NCBI RefSeq assembly: GCF_002646595.1
Contig: NZ_PDUD01000029.1
Coordinates: 1-64,000, forward strand
Direction of reading: 5' to 3'
DNA length: 64,000 bases
Origin: Flavilitoribacter nigricans DSM 23189 = NBRC 102662
Lineage (GTDB): Bacteria > Bacteroidota > Bacteroidia > Chitinophagales > Saprospiraceae
The position numbers were made by a program, and so were the translations under genes. Below are positions 1 to 8,515 of the stretch, one piece after another. Under the pieces are notes generated by a model. That model worked only from the letters and a program-made list of their open reading frames with translations, did no database searches and was not told the DNA's origin. The first letter of the stretch is position 1; every line of letters starts with the position of its first letter.

Positions 1-34
1 CATCCCGAACGGCTTTTTGAAGCAGGTGACTCAT
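1..34 (-). CDS. Possible start of a gene leaving the window
   Basis: An ATG at 34 on the minus strand opens a frame of eleven codons, beginning MSHLLQKAVRD, that runs off the left edge without a stop. It lies 134 bases downstream of the isochorismatase-fold gene on the same strand. Too little is visible to name a family, and the call rests only on an open start in the same orientation as its neighbour. Confidence 0.3.
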   Translation of the reverse strand, partial: MSHLLQKAVRD

Positions 35-167
35 CGGCCTTATCTCGCTCTTCCTACTCTTATTCTAATATTCTTTCACTATTTTGGGTTCAATCGCAAT
101 GTACGATGACTCATGTTTATTATTCCCCGTATTATCCGGACCTTTTGCTTTGGCCCCGATAGCGGGA

Positions 168-773
168 TCAGTAGGTCAGTTGCTGGATCTTTCCGCAGAC
201 GTCCGTGCAGGTGCTGATCTCCGTGACGAAGGACAGGGACCGCAAAGCCGCTTCCTGGGAAGCAATGGAGAAAGAGCCGCTACCGTCCTGGAGCAGTATC
301 GTTTTGAAACTGCGGTTTTGTGCGTCGCGCAGCGAACTGGCCAGACCTTCGTTGGTCATCAGACCGCCAAATATCAGGGTATCGACCCCCAGTTTGCGAA
401 GCAGCCATTCCAAGTGGGTCATATGAAAACAGGATTCACTGATCTTATTGATAGCGTAATCCGCGGGAGCGAGTTCTTCGACCAACTGGTGCCCCCAGCG
501 ACCGATCTGAAAATCACCGCGCGTGAGAAAGGGACAATCCTGTTTCAGTTCTTCGGAGATCAGGGGTTTGTTGTCCTTGTCGCAGATCAGGGAGAAATTT
601 ACCGTGATGATCTTTCCGCCGTTTTCCCGGAATGCATTCGTTACTTTGATCAGTTGCTCGATCACGGCCCGGTTGTTCGGCAACCGGATATGAGCCCTTC
701 CGTAAGCACCGTCGGCATGCAGATAGTCGTTTTGCATTTCCGAAAGTATTAAAGCCGTCTTTCTGATGTTCAT
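168..773 (-). CDS. Isochorismatase-fold hydrolase with altered triad
   Basis: A 201-residue cytoplasmic protein of the isochorismatase-like (cysteine hydrolase) superfamily. The fold markers are present: ALILSEMQNDY at residues 8-17, where most members have D-x-Q, the lysine at 110 (INK), and GLMTNEG at 137-143 followed by the usual alpha helix and LRDA. The catalytic Asp is Glu12 here and the nucleophilic Cys position is Gly143. Glycine at that position is also found in true isochorismatases such as EntB, which do not use covalent catalysis, so loss of the thiol does not prove inactivity. The start at 773 was chosen because the family begins just before this first strand; the upstream reading frame to 872 adds 33 residues unlike the family. 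The substrate cannot be told. Confidence 0.8.
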   Translation of the reverse strand: MNIRKTALILSEMQNDYLHADGAYGRAHIRLPNNRAVIEQLIKVTNAFRENGGKIITVNFSLICDKDNKPLISEELKQDCPFLTRGDFQIGRWGHQLVEELAPADYAINKISESCFHMTHLEWLLRKLGVDTLIFGGLMTNEGLASSLRDAQNRSFKTILLQDGSGSFSIASQEAALRSLSFVTEISTCTDVCGKIQQLTY

Positions 774-902
774 CAAGTTCTCGTTTTCTCTGTATTGTGA
801 ATATAGTAGATGTTGATCAATTGGAATCCCGGGAAGCTGAATAATTTGCAACTCCCCGGAAATCCAGGTCATTTACTTTTCAATACTTGTAGCTGCCTGC
901 GC

Positions 903-3545
903 CTAAAATCCGGGCAGGATCATTACGGCGTTCTGCATCATCCGCGAAGGTCCACGCCAGAACATCCGATACTGGGTATTATCCGTCAGAAATACCACTT
1001 TGCCCTGCCCTACCGACATCACACCGGCAAAGGTATTACCGGCCAGATGTTTGAGGTTCTCTTCCGTTGCGTAGCCGGCCGCCAGCAGATCTTCCGCCGC
1101 CCGGTGGTAGTAGCCGACGGTTTGCAGGCCGGTACTCGGTTTCAGTGCATCGACACCGAACTTCAGGCTGTACAGCTCCGGTTTCAAACCAAATGCCAGG
1201 GGGTGACTAATATCAATATTAGCCCGCAGGGCAGAACCGGGAATTCTTTTTTTCCCGTAATAGTCTTGTCTTTCTTTGTAAGGTAGGTAAAGAGCAGTTT
1301 CACTGGAATCTTTCGGGGCTTCCGCCATTTTTACGTCGGTGATCTTTGATGCCTTGGCGGTGAAAAAATCAACAGCATCTTCGGTTGCGACCACTACTCC
1401 ACCACTTCTAATCCAGGTTTTTAGTTGGTTGATCTCTTCTTTTCCGAAAACTTCCTTCAGGCTGTTTCCACCGCCGGGAAGGATGAGTACATCGTAATCG
1501 TTGAGATCCGCCAGGCCGTAGCGCTGGCCAAATTTAGGGACTGCTGTTTGCTGCAGTACTGATGTGCGTATACGTTGTACGGGCAATTTGGTTTCCCAAT
1601 CGAAGAGAAAATATATCTGACCGGCCGTATAAGTGTCAAATGGCGGTTCTACCATGAGGGCAACCCGCGGCTGCTGGATGGGCCGGTTCCGGGAACTGGC
1701 CAGGTCGTAACCTTCCTGCATCCGGCCGGTATCATAGCCAACGATCTCGATCTGCTGATCTCCGGCCAGCGCGCGCATGTCCGCAACGATCTCGTCGGCT
1801 TTTTCCAAATTGCGTCCCCGTAAAATAACCAAGGTTCCCGCCGGGAACTCACGGCCTTCATCATCGGTAAAACCCTCGGTGGCCGACCGTACGCGGTACC
1901 CTTTCTCCCAAAGTGCGGCCAGAGCGGCGGGTGCACGCCGCTGACTCCAGTCGATCACGTAGGCATAATTGGCATCAGCCTTGGTAATGTTTTCCGCTGC
2001 ATCCGCCGCAGTCAGCGGCTCGGAGGCCACATTGACCGCCAGTTCCGATGAATAGGCATCCAGATTGTACGCCAGAGGTGCCGACCAGGTGGCCATATCG
2101 TACATTACGGAATCTTCGATCTCCAGCGCCGGTTCCATGATCGCGTGGACGAGCAGGTGTAGCGGCTGATCGGCCGAAACGAGCAGATCGCCGGCCTTAA
2201 AATCCTGTCGGCCGGTGCGGCCCGTCCGGTAGTCCATGGCCGATACCGAAAAGTCGGCCGTCGCTCGTTCTACGGCAATGCCCTGACGCTGAAAAATGGC
2301 CAGTACATCTTCCAGATATCCGCCCTGCTCCGCGGGCAGAATGTAGGTTTTCACCCGGGACTTGGAACTGCCGGAATTCCAGGCATTGACGCTGTATTTC
2401 AGCAATTCCTGCCGACGGGCCGCCGAAGCTTTGATGGTCGCCAGCGAGGTGATGTAATGATCAAAGACCCGTTGGCGCAACAACAGTACATAGCCGTCAT
2501 TGGTCTCGATCGCCCGGCCGGCACCAATACCGCCCTGCTCGGTAAGCATCCCAATCGCTCCCATTACGCTGGGATAACTGGACCCGTAGCCGGGGTAGAA
2601 AAAATCAAATGCATCCCGCGTGAAATAATTGATCCGGTGCTTGTTGAACTGCTCAATATTCGCCCGACCGAAATAATCCGCGTAGGGTTCGTAATCATCC
2701 GGCAGGAGCAAATTGCGGGGAGTGGTGCCGGGCGTGGTGAAATAGTTGCTGTTGTAGCCCTGCTCGTGGTAATCCACGTGCACTTGGGGCATCCATTTGC
2801 GATACTCCGCTACCTGCCCGCGGGATTCCGGATGCACGCCCCAGACCCAGTCCCGGTTGAGGTCGAACCAGTAGTGATTCGTCCGGCCGTTGGGCCAGGG
2901 AGCGTAGTGTTCGAGATCGCGGGGCTCCAGTCCGACCTGGCTGCGGACCATGCTATTGTACCAGTAGGTATAACGATCCCGCCCGTCCGGATTGATGCAG
3001 ACGAACATAATGATCACCGACTGTTCCAGGACTTCGGCAATCTCCTGGTCCTGACCGGCGGCCAGGCGGTAGGCTACCTGCATGGCCGCTTCCGTCGAAG
3101 AAGCTTCATTACCGTGGATGTTGTAGCTAAAGGAGGTGAAAACCGGCATTTCTTCCACCATATCGTCAACCTGCGAAGTGCTCATGCCATCTGTATCCAT
3201 CAGTTTATAATGGTCTTCGAGAATAGCATCCATCCGGTCGTGATTGGCCGGAGCTGTCACCACCAGATTGATCAGCGGTTTCCCTTCGTAGGTGGCTCCA
3301 TATTGATTGATCGCAATGCGGTCACTGGCTGCGGCCAGCGCCCGGAAATAGGCTACTGCATTCGCGTACAGCGTAAACTGATCCCCCAGTTCGTAGCCCA
3401 GAAATGATTCCGGAGTAGGTATGGAGGCATCATAGGTAATATCGGGATCAAAATCGAAACGTTCGGGGGTAAGGTCCACCTGGGCCGAGAGGCTTCCACC
3501 CGCCATTAGCACCAGGCAAAGGAGTAGTTGAAATGTATTTTTCAT
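903..3545 (-). CDS. Exported M14 zinc carboxypeptidase-like protein
   Basis: An 880-residue secreted peptidase of family M14. Residues 1-22 form a signal peptide ending SLSAQ. The M14 zinc site is visible: H144-x-x-E147 in IHGNEASS and a third ligand near H260 in VDYHEQG; the likely catalytic glutamate is in MLTEQGG (about E336). The second half carries a class I glutamine-amidotransferase-like fold (DVLILPGGGNSL, then SGGVVVATEDA), an arrangement common in large Bacteroidota M14 proteins. It probably trims peptides in the periplasm or outside the cell. It is followed on the same strand by the isochorismatase-fold gene after about 130 bases. It lies 122 bases downstream of the M28 gene, so the two peptidases may be expressed together. 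The start is well supported by the signal peptide. Confidence 0.9.
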   Translation of the reverse strand: MKNTFQLLLCLVLMAGGSLSAQVDLTPERFDFDPDITYDASIPTPESFLGYELGDQFTLYANAVAYFRALAAASDRIAINQYGATYEGKPLINLVVTAPANHDRMDAILEDHYKLMDTDGMSTSQVDDMVEEMPVFTSFSYNIHGNEASSTEAAMQVAYRLAAGQDQEIAEVLEQSVIIMFVCINPDGRDRYTYWYNSMVRSQVGLEPRDLEHYAPWPNGRTNHYWFDLNRDWVWGVHPESRGQVAEYRKWMPQVHVDYHEQGYNSNYFTTPGTTPRNLLLPDDYEPYADYFGRANIEQFNKHRINYFTRDAFDFFYPGYGSSYPSVMGAIGMLTEQGGIGAGRAIETNDGYVLLLRQRVFDHYITSLATIKASAARRQELLKYSVNAWNSGSSKSRVKTYILPAEQGGYLEDVLAIFQRQGIAVERATADFSVSAMDYRTGRTGRQDFKAGDLLVSADQPLHLLVHAIMEPALEIEDSVMYDMATWSAPLAYNLDAYSSELAVNVASEPLTAADAAENITKADANYAYVIDWSQRRAPAALAALWEKGYRVRSATEGFTDDEGREFPAGTLVILRGRNLEKADEIVADMRALAGDQQIEIVGYDTGRMQEGYDLASSRNRPIQQPRVALMVEPPFDTYTAGQIYFLFDWETKLPVQRIRTSVLQQTAVPKFGQRYGLADLNDYDVLILPGGGNSLKEVFGKEEINQLKTWIRSGGVVVATEDAVDFFTAKASKITDVKMAEAPKDSSETALYLPYKERQDYYGKKRIPGSALRANIDISHPLAFGLKPELYSLKFGVDALKPSTGLQTVGYYHRAAEDLLAAGYATEENLKHLAGNTFAGVMSVGQGKVVFLTDNTQYRMFWRGPSRMMQNAVMILPGF

Positions 3546-3667
3546 GTCTTTGATTTAGAAATATGGGCCAGACCCGGGAGCTCCGGGAATAGGGAAATTA
3601 TAAGCTAAGCATGATCAGCCTGTACCCTGATCTTCGGCAGAACCAAAGATCGCGGCATTTTGAGGTC

Positions 3668-5077
3668 TTATCTTCTGGGAATCAGCGTTTTGGGATAGAC
3701 CACCAGACTTTCATTGCCGTCCTTACCTACGGAAGCGATGCCAAACAGATAGTTATCGATCACAATGTGCTCCAGTACCGTTTCGGTAGCATCTTTGCCG
3801 ACGAACCGGCTGTACTGCCACTGCGGTGCCGTTGTATCGCGCCAGTAGATGCGGTAGCCCAGCAGGTCGGCGTCCTCTACCCCATCCCAGCGCAGCCGCG
3901 TGGACGGACTTACCGCTCCGCCGATCATTACATTCTGGGGCGGCGGGGGCGCTGCCGCCAGGCCGGCGAGGGTGATCGCATTTACGCCGGTCAGTTTGGC
4001 CGCGTATTCAAAATTTACACCTTCGATCACATCACCGTACTCGATGCCGTCCTCGGTACGCAGGTCCTGGTGCTGGCGATTGTAGTTCTCGTGGGTCTCC
4101 ATGATCCGTACCCCGGCGAATCCTTCGTCGTTGAACGGCCGGTGGTGGCCACCGCGACCGAAACGGTCCAGGCGGTAGATCATGATCGCATCCAGATTGG
4201 TGGTATAGGTTTCGGTCAGGCGGTCTACATAACGGGCCAGCTGACGAGAAGGACCATCGACCTCACCGCCGTAGAAGCGGCGCCAGATGCGATCCCTTTC
4301 GTTCTCCCCTACCGGTACCGGTTCGGAAAACACCCGGAAAGTGGTATTGTCGATCACACCGTCGATCCCGTGGATATTGCCGATCATATCATTATTCAGA
4401 ATACCGATGATGTCCCAGTTTTCTTCTTTTGCTTTCTTCGCCATGATGCGCCCACCGAAAAGGCCCTGCTCTTCACCGGACAGACCGGTGTAAATGATGC
4501 TGGTCGGGAATTCGTATTTACTGAGTATGCGGGCTGCTTCCAGCGTACCGGCGATCCCGGAGGCATTGTCGTTGGCACCGGGAGAATCGTCCGTAGCGTT
4601 CATCACGTCCGATACCCGGGAGTCAATATCTCCGGACATAATGATATAGCGATCGGGATAACGCGTACCACGCTGAATGGCTACTACATTGACGAGCCAG
4701 GTATCTTCCGGAATCCGGCGATTGCCTTCAGCCGGTACCAGTTCGCTCTGGAAAAACACCTCCAGGCAACCGTTACAATCTTCGGAGATCCGGTCGAACT
4801 CGGCCTTGATCCAGCGACGGGCCGCACCGATGCCGCGGGTTTCGGAAGTAGTGTCGGAAAGGGTATGACGGGTCCCAAAGCTGACGAGTTTTCGGATATC
4901 GGCCTCAATTCGTTCCGGAGAAGGTGCCGCGGCGATGTCGTACAGTCGCGGATCGGTTTCCGGCGGACTCTCCTGAGCGAATGCGGGAAAGCCGGCCAGC
5001 ATTAAAATAAGCATAAAAAAGAGATGGCCAATGCGGAGGGGCCCGCAAGGCACAAGCTGCGAAAGGCGGTTATTCAT
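3668..5077 (-). CDS. Exported M28 aminopeptidase with fibronectin-like tail
   Basis: A 469-residue exported metallopeptidase of family M28. The start at 5077 places a signal sequence (hydrophobic 17-33, cut after PAFAQ) at the N-terminus; the frame extends to 5155 but gains no family residues. M28 motifs follow in order: GDIDS at 149-153, PGANDNASG around D170, GEEQG at 201-205 (catalytic Glu), NND at 228-230 and a late His in NRQHQD (H336). The first zinc ligand, normally His in G-H-x-D-S, is Asp150. Residues about 375-469 look like a fibronectin type III domain (SPSTRLRWDGV, YRIYWRD), a common tail of secreted enzymes. It is likely a periplasmic or extracellular aminopeptidase. The His-to-Asp change could alter metal binding; it may be normal in this subgroup. 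Confidence 0.88.
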   Translation of the reverse strand: MNNRLSQLVPCGPLRIGHLFFMLILMLAGFPAFAQESPPETDPRLYDIAAAPSPERIEADIRKLVSFGTRHTLSDTTSETRGIGAARRWIKAEFDRISEDCNGCLEVFFQSELVPAEGNRRIPEDTWLVNVVAIQRGTRYPDRYIIMSGDIDSRVSDVMNATDDSPGANDNASGIAGTLEAARILSKYEFPTSIIYTGLSGEEQGLFGGRIMAKKAKEENWDIIGILNNDMIGNIHGIDGVIDNTTFRVFSEPVPVGENERDRIWRRFYGGEVDGPSRQLARYVDRLTETYTTNLDAIMIYRLDRFGRGGHHRPFNDEGFAGVRIMETHENYNRQHQDLRTEDGIEYGDVIEGVNFEYAAKLTGVNAITLAGLAAAPPPPQNVMIGGAVSPSTRLRWDGVEDADLLGYRIYWRDTTAPQWQYSRFVGKDATETVLEHIVIDNYLFGIASVGKDGNESLVVYPKTLIPRR

Positions 5078-5224
5078 ACTAGTTGAGTGCTTGGTGATAA
5101 AATTGCAAGATAATAAACCTGAATCTTTCCAAAAGCAACAATAGATGAAATGCAAAATTTAAGCGGGCGGAATTGGATCGGATGCGACGATCACGGAGAG
5201 ACACTATAGTGGAAAAAGAGGGTT

Positions 5225-5631
5225 ATACCAACTTGCACCAACCATTGCGCATTGATAGGTGCAGCGCACCGTCATAGCTACCGAATAAAACGAGGCCGAT
5301 GTTTTCAGGTGCAGCGCATCGTCCTGATGATTTCCATATCGGTTGATCAGGTCGCTACGCTGTAGCTCTAGATATTTCCATCCCTTTGGGCTGAAAATAG
5401 TACGGTGCGCTGCACCTACCCAGGTAATCAGTAGAAGGAGATGTGTCATAAGAATCAGCAGGGATTCAATGTGGAGGAAATGTGTCTTTAGGCACAAAAT
5501 GTAGGTAGCCAAATGTCCATTTCCCGGCTTAGCATGCCGTAGGTATGCCATGTAAAAACAAATTGCGTATCGACAGCACGCAAATCTCCCAAATTATTGG
5601 ACGGGCTACCTATAGTTCGTCCCTACGGGAC
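5225..5631 (+). repeat. Intergenic repeat, copy A
   Basis: A 407-base unit repeated almost exactly at 5656-6061 and in part at 8228-8403. It contains the near-palindrome GGTGCAGCGCACC at 5258-5270, a variant at 5308-5320, and the inverted form GGTGCGCTGCACC at 5404-5416, so the middle can fold on itself. It ends with TCCCTACGGGAC, itself a small palindrome. Reading frames inside it have no protein-like features. It may be a non-autonomous mobile or recombinogenic element. Confidence 0.85.
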
Positions 5632-5655
5632 TTTCCCCCCTGATTCACTTGTATC

Positions 5656-6061
5656 ATATCAACTTGCACCAACCATTACGCATTTACTAGGTGCAGCGCA
5701 CCGTCAGAGCTACAAAATAGAATGAGGCAGATGTTTTCAGGTACAGCCCACCGTCCTGATGATCTTCCATATCGGTTGATCAGGTCGCTACGCTGTAGCT
5801 CTAGATATTTTCATCCCTTTGGGCTGAAAATAGTACGGTGCGCTGCACCTACCCGGGCAATCAGTAGAAGAAGATGTGTCATAAGAATCAGCGGTTCAAT
5901 GTGGAGGAAATGTGTCTTTAGGCACAAAATGTAGGTAGCCAAATGTCCATTTCCCGGCTTAGCATGCCGTAGGTATGCCATGTAAAAACAAATTGCGTAT
6001 CGACAGCACGCAAATCTCCCAAATTATTGGACGGGCTACCTATAGTTCGTCCCTACGGGAC
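5656..6061 (+). repeat. Intergenic repeat, copy B
   Basis: The second copy of the 407-base unit, in direct orientation and separated from copy A by 24 bases (C-rich tract then TGATTCACTTG). The same C-rich linker also precedes the truncated copy at 8228, so the linker belongs to the full unit. From about 5880 to 6061 it is almost identical to copy A; the first third has more substitutions. This suggests partial gene conversion or a recent duplication of the right part. Confidence 0.85.
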
Positions 6062-6328
6062 GTGATGTCAAAAAAGGTAATAATCTTGTATTCAGCTAGT
6101 TACGTTTTGTTAGTGCATTTTTGCACGAAAAGTTGCACGAAGAATTTCAGCGTGAGGAGCATATCTCAAGATACAAATTAAGGTAATGCCTATGAGTTAA
6201 GTTGGCTACCCACGACCTGCGAAACAAAATCTGCTTAAGCGTTAAATTTTATTTAAACCTTGGAATTGAGGCCCTAAGATAATGACCTGGCCCGTTAGAA
6301 TACTTCCCAAAAACAAAACTCTTTGACA

Positions 6329-6874
6329 ATGAAATATTTACTAAAATCCTTACTAATAATAATTATGAGCTCCTTCGGCCTTTCTTTGGTGGCTCAGCCT
6401 CCTCATGTAGAGGAGATGAAACGACGGAAGGAGGCATTCAAAAAGGAGCAGGAGTACTACCGGGAAATGGATAAAGCAGATCGGGAATATTACCGGGAAA
6501 TGCGGAAGGCCGAAGATGAGTACTACCGGGAGATGCTAAAAGCGGAGGAAGAATATTATCGCGAATTACTGAAAGCCGATGCGGAAGTCTATCGCGAATA
6601 CATGAAGGCTCGGAAAGAAGCAATTAAAGAAGGCCGCCCGATCCCACCACCGCCTCCAGCTTATGGTCCTCCTTTTTCTCGGGAACGCTACGAAGAAGAG
6701 TATTATGAGGATTATGAATACGATGATGAATATGGAGATGGCGGATATGAGAGGCCCCGCAGACGACCAACCAACAGAAGGAGTAATGGAGAGATCGTGA
6801 TCGAAGGAGAAGTAAAAATAAAGGGCAGAAAACGTATACCTCTTCCCGTTAACAGAAGGGGCGGTGGATATTGA
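6329..6874 (+). CDS. Secreted hendecad-repeat coiled-coil protein
   Basis: A 181-residue exported protein of unknown function. After a signal peptide (about residues 1-21, ending LSLVAQ) come five consecutive 11-residue repeats with the pattern EYYREMxKAxx (about residues 39-95). They would make a highly charged, right-handed (hendecad) coiled coil. Next is a proline stretch (IPPPPPAYGPP), then a Tyr/Asp/Glu-rich segment, then a basic C-terminus with the amyloid-like strand EIVIEGEVKIKG. The ATG at 6329 was chosen over a TTG two codons upstream. It stands alone between repeat copy B and a bidirectional terminator. No family is recognised; a structural or surface role is only a guess. Confidence 0.75.
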   Translation: MKYLLKSLLIIIMSSFGLSLVAQPPHVEEMKRRKEAFKKEQEYYREMDKADREYYREMRKAEDEYYREMLKAEEEYYRELLKADAEVYREYMKARKEAIKEGRPIPPPPPAYGPPFSRERYEEEYYEDYEYDDEYGDGGYERPRRRPTNRRSNGEIVIEGEVKIKGRKRIPLPVNRRGGGY

Positions 6875-6900
6875 GCATGGAGATCGCTATGCAATTAAAT

Positions 6901-6943
6901 AAAAAATGGCATTTACCTTGAAAAGCGGTAAGTGCCATTTTTT
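6901..6943. terminator. Bidirectional terminator
   Basis: Arms 6901-6917 (AAAAAATGGCATTTACC) and 6927-6943 pair over 17 bases with one G-U and a 9-base loop. The A-run and T-run make it work in both directions. It sits between the convergent hendecad-protein gene and the GIN lipoprotein gene. Confidence 0.9.
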
Positions 6944-6974
6944 ACAAGAATCTTTTGTCAAGGCAGAAATTAGT

Positions 6975-7862
6975 TCAGTACATCGGTAGGACTTGAGCTG
7001 CTCCCTGGGTTCTGAACTCCGATAGGTCGGGATCTCCCCGGTACCAAAGTAGCGACTCACCTTCTCCTTTCCCGGAAAGCCGGTCGATCGCCCAGACCAT
7101 AGCCTCCGAAGTACCCTCCAACTTGATGTTCAGATCGACCACCGGAGCAAACAGGGCATTTAAATAGGTCTTACCTTCCGTTTTAAAATCGGCCTGGGAA
7201 ATGAAATAATATCTTTTTATGAAATCGCCGTAGACCGTCCAGTTCAAAGGACCAGTGCCTTCCAGGGCTATACTTTCGCCAATGATCAAAGAAGAATCAT
7301 CAACCAGCAGAGTGGTATCATTTACCATAACCGCGTTTTCTTCAGGAATGATCAACGCTTCCTCGATCACTTCAAACCAGTTTTCCAGATGGAAGGTCGA
7401 TTCAGCCTCCTGGACGGAAACCAGGTTGTCTACCCGTAGGCAGGCCAATTTTAATTCGCTGAATCCTTCTGTGACGACCCTTAAGTTTTCCTGGTCAAAA
7501 AAGCCAATAAGCTCCGCTTTTTGATTGCTCTGTAGGCGGATCTCATCTATTTCTAAAGCATTTAGATTGATAGTGACCTCATCCTCAAAAACGACATCCT
7601 CACCTACCGTAATGGTCAGTACGCCATCCTCATTGACGATCGTTATGTCTTTTCTTTGTTCTTCGGTAGAAGTAATTTCAACATAGTACTCATCCGGGCC
7701 AGTTTCTTTGTTAAAGAAGATCTTAACTTGTCCGTCAATTTTTATTTTAGAATATGGCTCAACGGCAAATTCCATAGGGAGCATGAAGTCGTCCGCATTA
7801 TCACAGCCGGATCCCAGAAAGAGGATCGTACCGATCACAAATAGTAGGTAACTACTTTTCAT
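6975..7862 (-). CDS. GIN-domain (DUF2807-type) lipoprotein
   Basis: A 295-residue lipoprotein. The start at 7862 puts a lipobox LGSGC at residues 16-20, so Cys20 would be lipidated. The rest is rich in short beta strands with the order seen in GIN/DUF2807 head domains: a first motif like FAVEPYSKIKIDGQVKIFF, repeated 'x-LxSNQKAEL' strands, and a late GKGEGESLLWYRGDPDLSEF segment that matches the usual GSG-x-x-YxGxP ending of the family. Such proteins are abundant in Bacteroidota envelopes and lack a known reaction; they probably form beta-helix surfaces. A TAAATTTG box at 7903-7910 on the minus strand could be its -7 element, but no good -33 is seen. An upstream ATG at 7898 would bury the signal sequence and was not used. 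Confidence 0.75.
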   Translation of the reverse strand: MKSSYLLFVIGTILFLGSGCDNADDFMLPMEFAVEPYSKIKIDGQVKIFFNKETGPDEYYVEITSTEEQRKDITIVNEDGVLTITVGEDVVFEDEVTINLNALEIDEIRLQSNQKAELIGFFDQENLRVVTEGFSELKLACLRVDNLVSVQEAESTFHLENWFEVIEEALIIPEENAVMVNDTTLLVDDSSLIIGESIALEGTGPLNWTVYGDFIKRYYFISQADFKTEGKTYLNALFAPVVDLNIKLEGTSEAMVWAIDRLSGKGEGESLLWYRGDPDLSEFRTQGAAQVLPMY

Positions 7863-7910
7863 ATTAATTGAAGTTTTTAACGGATTAGCTCCGTTCATTC
7901 ATCAAATTTA

Positions 7911-8227
7911 CCTAAATGTGAATGGATGTTTTAAACTGCTGAGGCTATTGGTCTACATTGGAGGTAAATGAGGAGAGAAAATTATGGAAAGAACGTATGG
8001 GAGTTGATGGTTATTTTAATTCGATGTAAGAAACAATTGTGACAGAGCTAGTAGAAAATAGAAGAGGTCTTAATTGGAATTGTACAAATATTGCACGAAA
8101 AATCTTTGTGCAAATTTTATTTGCCTTTGTAATTAACTGCAAGTCAATTGTTTACATATGTGGCATTAAATCAAAAACCTTGTAAGTAATTGACTTACAA
8201 GGTTTTACATTTTTCAGCGGTCCGGAC
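7911..8227. other. Intergenic stretch without a recognisable gene
   Basis: About 320 AT-rich bases between the GIN lipoprotein promoter region and repeat copy C. The only clear structure is the inverted repeat at 8174-8206. No reading frame with family features is seen on either strand. Confidence 0.5.
8174..8206. repeat. Perfect 14-bp inverted repeat
   Basis: AAAACCTTGTAAGT at 8174-8187 pairs perfectly with 8193-8206 across a 5-base loop. It resembles a terminator, but the nearest gene reading toward it (glgP, minus strand) already has its own terminator at 8435-8469. It lies just left of repeat copy C and may mark an element boundary. Confidence 0.7.
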
Positions 8228-8403
8228 GGGACTTCCCCCCCTGATTCGCTTGTGTCATCCCAAATTGCACCAACCATTGCGCAGTGATAGGTGCAGCGCA
8301 CCGTCATAGCTACAGAATAGATTGAGGCAGATGTTTTCAGGTGCAGCGCACCGTTCTGATGATCTTCCATATCGTTTGATCAGGTCGCTACGCTGTAGCT
8401 CTA
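8228..8403 (+). repeat. Intergenic repeat, truncated copy C
   Basis: A partial third copy of the 407-base unit. It begins with the GGGAC and C-rich linker seen between copies A and B, keeps both GGTGCAGCGCACC cores, and stops near CTGTAGCTCTA, losing the right half. Same orientation as A and B. Confidence 0.8.
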
Positions 8404-8434
8404 CACATTTTAGGATACTCCCTGGAAAAAGAAA

Positions 8435-8469
8435 TGCCAGTCAGGAATTGAATTAATCCCCGACTGGCA
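8435..8469 (-). terminator. Terminator of the glucan phosphorylase gene
   Basis: On the minus strand, arms at 8462-8469 and 8435-8442 (TGCCAGTC / GACTGGCA) pair over 8 bases with a 19-base loop and are followed by TTTCTTTTTCC. It is 47 bases after the stop codon at 8516. Confidence 0.6.
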
Positions 8470-8515
8470 CATTATCAGGTTCGGTTAAGATCCTGCTACC
8501 GAAGGTAAAGCAGCA

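Noticed and set aside
84-752. Long plus-strand frame over the isochorismatase-fold gene
   Set aside because: It is the mirror frame of the minus-strand gene, with no family features; the minus frame has clear hydrolase motifs.
5204-5551. 115-codon minus-strand frame inside repeat copy A
   Set aside because: It is made of the repeat itself, is broken in copies B and C, and has no protein-like pattern.
5225-6061. The repeats as a CRISPR array
   Set aside because: There are only two long copies with no regular short repeats and spacers, and no cas gene is near.
8151-8163. TACATATGTG as another BlaI box
   Set aside because: One core base differs, it lacks the flanking symmetry of the 36273 site and no gene starts next to it.
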